A DNA stretch of 30,310 nt from a virus, in the IMG/VR virus record IMGVR_UViG_3300045967_000031, positions 1 to 30,310 of that record; one strand, written 5' to 3'. Of the stretch, positions 29,396 to 30,310 are shown piece after piece (the first letter of the stretch is position 1; every line of letters starts with the position of its first letter). Below the pieces are notes generated by a model. That model saw only the letters and a list, made by a program, of their open reading frames with translations, was not told the origin of the DNA and made no database searches. Made by a program: the position numbers and the translations under genes.

Positions 29396-30310
29396 TGGCA
29401 CAGACGGGGCCCGAGGGGCGCTTCCGGGTTCGGCTGCACGAAATCCTGATGCTGCGGCGCAGGCTGATCGAGTTGATCGAGCAGCTCGAGGAGATGTTCT
29501 TCCCGACCGCGGTCGCCGCGGCCGGGGCGCTCGACGGCGACGGCACCGACGGCGATCCGCTCGCCGTGCGGGTCGACGGCGTCACGATCACGATCAACGG
29601 CTCGAATCAACTCGAGGGCACGCCCGGCACGCCGTCGGACACGGTCGCGGCGCTCGACGGGACCGGCGTCGCCGGCGCCTCGACGGAATACTCCCGCGGC
29701 GATCATCGCCACGCCGACGCGAATCGGCCGACGGACGACCAGAAGGCGGCGCTCGTCGGGACCGGGACGCCGAGCGCGTCGAATCCCTACGTGACGCTCG
29801 ACACGCTCGAGGCCGAGACCGGGGCCGGGGCCAGTCCCGGCGACCTTCCCCCGCACGCGGAGACGCACGAGGAAGGCGGCGACGACGAAATCGATATTAC
29901 GCAGCTCGGGGGCTACAGCGGCGATCCCGACGACGTCCTGCACGGCGACGGGACCTGGGGACCGGCCGGCGGCGGCAGTCCTGGCGGGTCCATCTCGGGC
30001 ACGCTCTACCCGATCAAGTTCACGGCCGACGGCCAGGGCGCGGACGTCACGACCGGCGTCAAGAACTACACGGCCCTGATCCCGATCGACACCTACGACG
30101 GCACGATCATGGCCTGGAACCTGCGGTCGCCGGTGGCCGGGAGTCTCGAGGTCAACGTCCGGAAGAACGGCGCCTCGGTCACATCTGGGAATAACCCGGC
30201 GCTGATCGCCGACGACGAGGCCGAGGACACGAACCTCGGCGACTGGTCGGACGTGTCGGTCGCCGGCGGGGATCGCTTCTCGATCAATGTCCTCTCCTGC
30301 TCGGGGATCG
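29395..30310 (+). CDS. Tail fibre protein, N-terminal 305 residues (partial)
   Basis: ATG 29395 overlaps the previous stop and the frame is open to the window edge. After an amphipathic helix (about 14-35) the protein has DGVTITINGSNQLEG, then GASTEYSRGDHRHADANRPTDDQKAALVG, the common fibre motif 'g-S-eYaR-DH-H'. HAETHEEGGDDEIDITQLGG and LHGDGTWGPAG follow, another fibre motif ('Ha--H--GG-D-id---L-g------fL-gDGTW'). The visible C-terminal part is beta-rich and resembles small trimeric fibre domains. It is probably a host-recognition fibre. The C-terminus is outside the window. Confidence 0.7.
   Translation, partial: MAQTGPEGRFRVRLHEILMLRRRLIELIEQLEEMFFPTAVAAAGALDGDGTDGDPLAVRVDGVTITINGSNQLEGTPGTPSDTVAALDGTGVAGASTEYSRGDHRHADANRPTDDQKAALVGTGTPSASNPYVTLDTLEAETGAGASPGDLPPHAETHEEGGDDEIDITQLGGYSGDPDDVLHGDGTWGPAGGGSPGGSISGTLYPIKFTADGQGADVTTGVKNYTALIPIDTYDGTIMAWNLRSPVAGSLEVNVRKNGASVTSGNNPALIADDEAEDTNLGDWSDVSVAGGDRFSINVLSCSGI

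Noticed and set aside
1-30310. tRNA genes, integrase, lysis genes or attachment sites
   Set aside because: I looked for them on both strands and found no convincing cloverleaf, recombinase, endolysin/holin or att-like repeat.

Overview
This window is a piece of a tailed double-stranded DNA phage genome (or a prophage read from phage sequence) with high G+C. Its morphology is most likely siphovirus-like: an HK97-type head, a lambda-like tail tube and chaperone, and a long TP901-type tape measure. All supported genes are on the + strand. Most abut or overlap by 1-4 bases (ATGA, GTGA or TAATG junctions), as in a late operon. The host cannot be named from the sequence; the strong G/C third-position bias suggests a G+C-rich bacterium. 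I saw no tRNA genes, CRISPR arrays, insertion sequences, integrase or lysis genes.

Layout. 1-4734: end of a fibre-type gene, a small HNH endonuclease, then virion-surface or tail-type proteins: a jelly-roll-like protein, a protein of 21 tandem 18/20-residue repeats, and an Ig-like protein. 4735-6303: an island of visibly lower G+C with two back-to-back HNH endonucleases. 6304-8827: packaging (small terminase, a tiny zinc-ribbon protein, large terminase, a ribbon-helix-helix protein). 8828-13687: head (fused prohead protease-major capsid protein, small protein, portal, collagen-like protein, gp6-type connector). 13684-19689: a seven-gene cassette that splits the connector genes. It holds an MptE-like protein, a radical SAM enzyme carrying an intein, four glycosyltransferase-like proteins and a methyltransferase. 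19664-21699: head closure, unknown, gp10-type and DUF3168-type tail completion proteins, and major tail protein. 21799-25320: tail assembly chaperone with a probable -1 frameshift extension, and tape measure. 25322-30310: distal tail and fibre proteins, the last running off the edge.

The most notable feature is in the radical SAM gene (14310-16274). A 298-residue intein sits exactly at the third cysteine of the CX3CX2C iron-sulfur motif, so the enzyme cannot bind its cluster until the intein splices out. A second reading frame inside the intein encodes a NUMOD3-type homing-endonuclease-like protein, nested and out of frame, where an in-frame endonuclease domain would normally lie.

Other points. 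The capsid gene has an internal in-frame start with a good ribosome binding site, and a 13-bp perfect inverted repeat covers its first start codon. Stem-loops also lie just after the capsid gene and around the major tail gene. The glycosyltransferase cassette is translationally coupled to head genes, which suggests late expression and modification of the virion itself, but this is inference.
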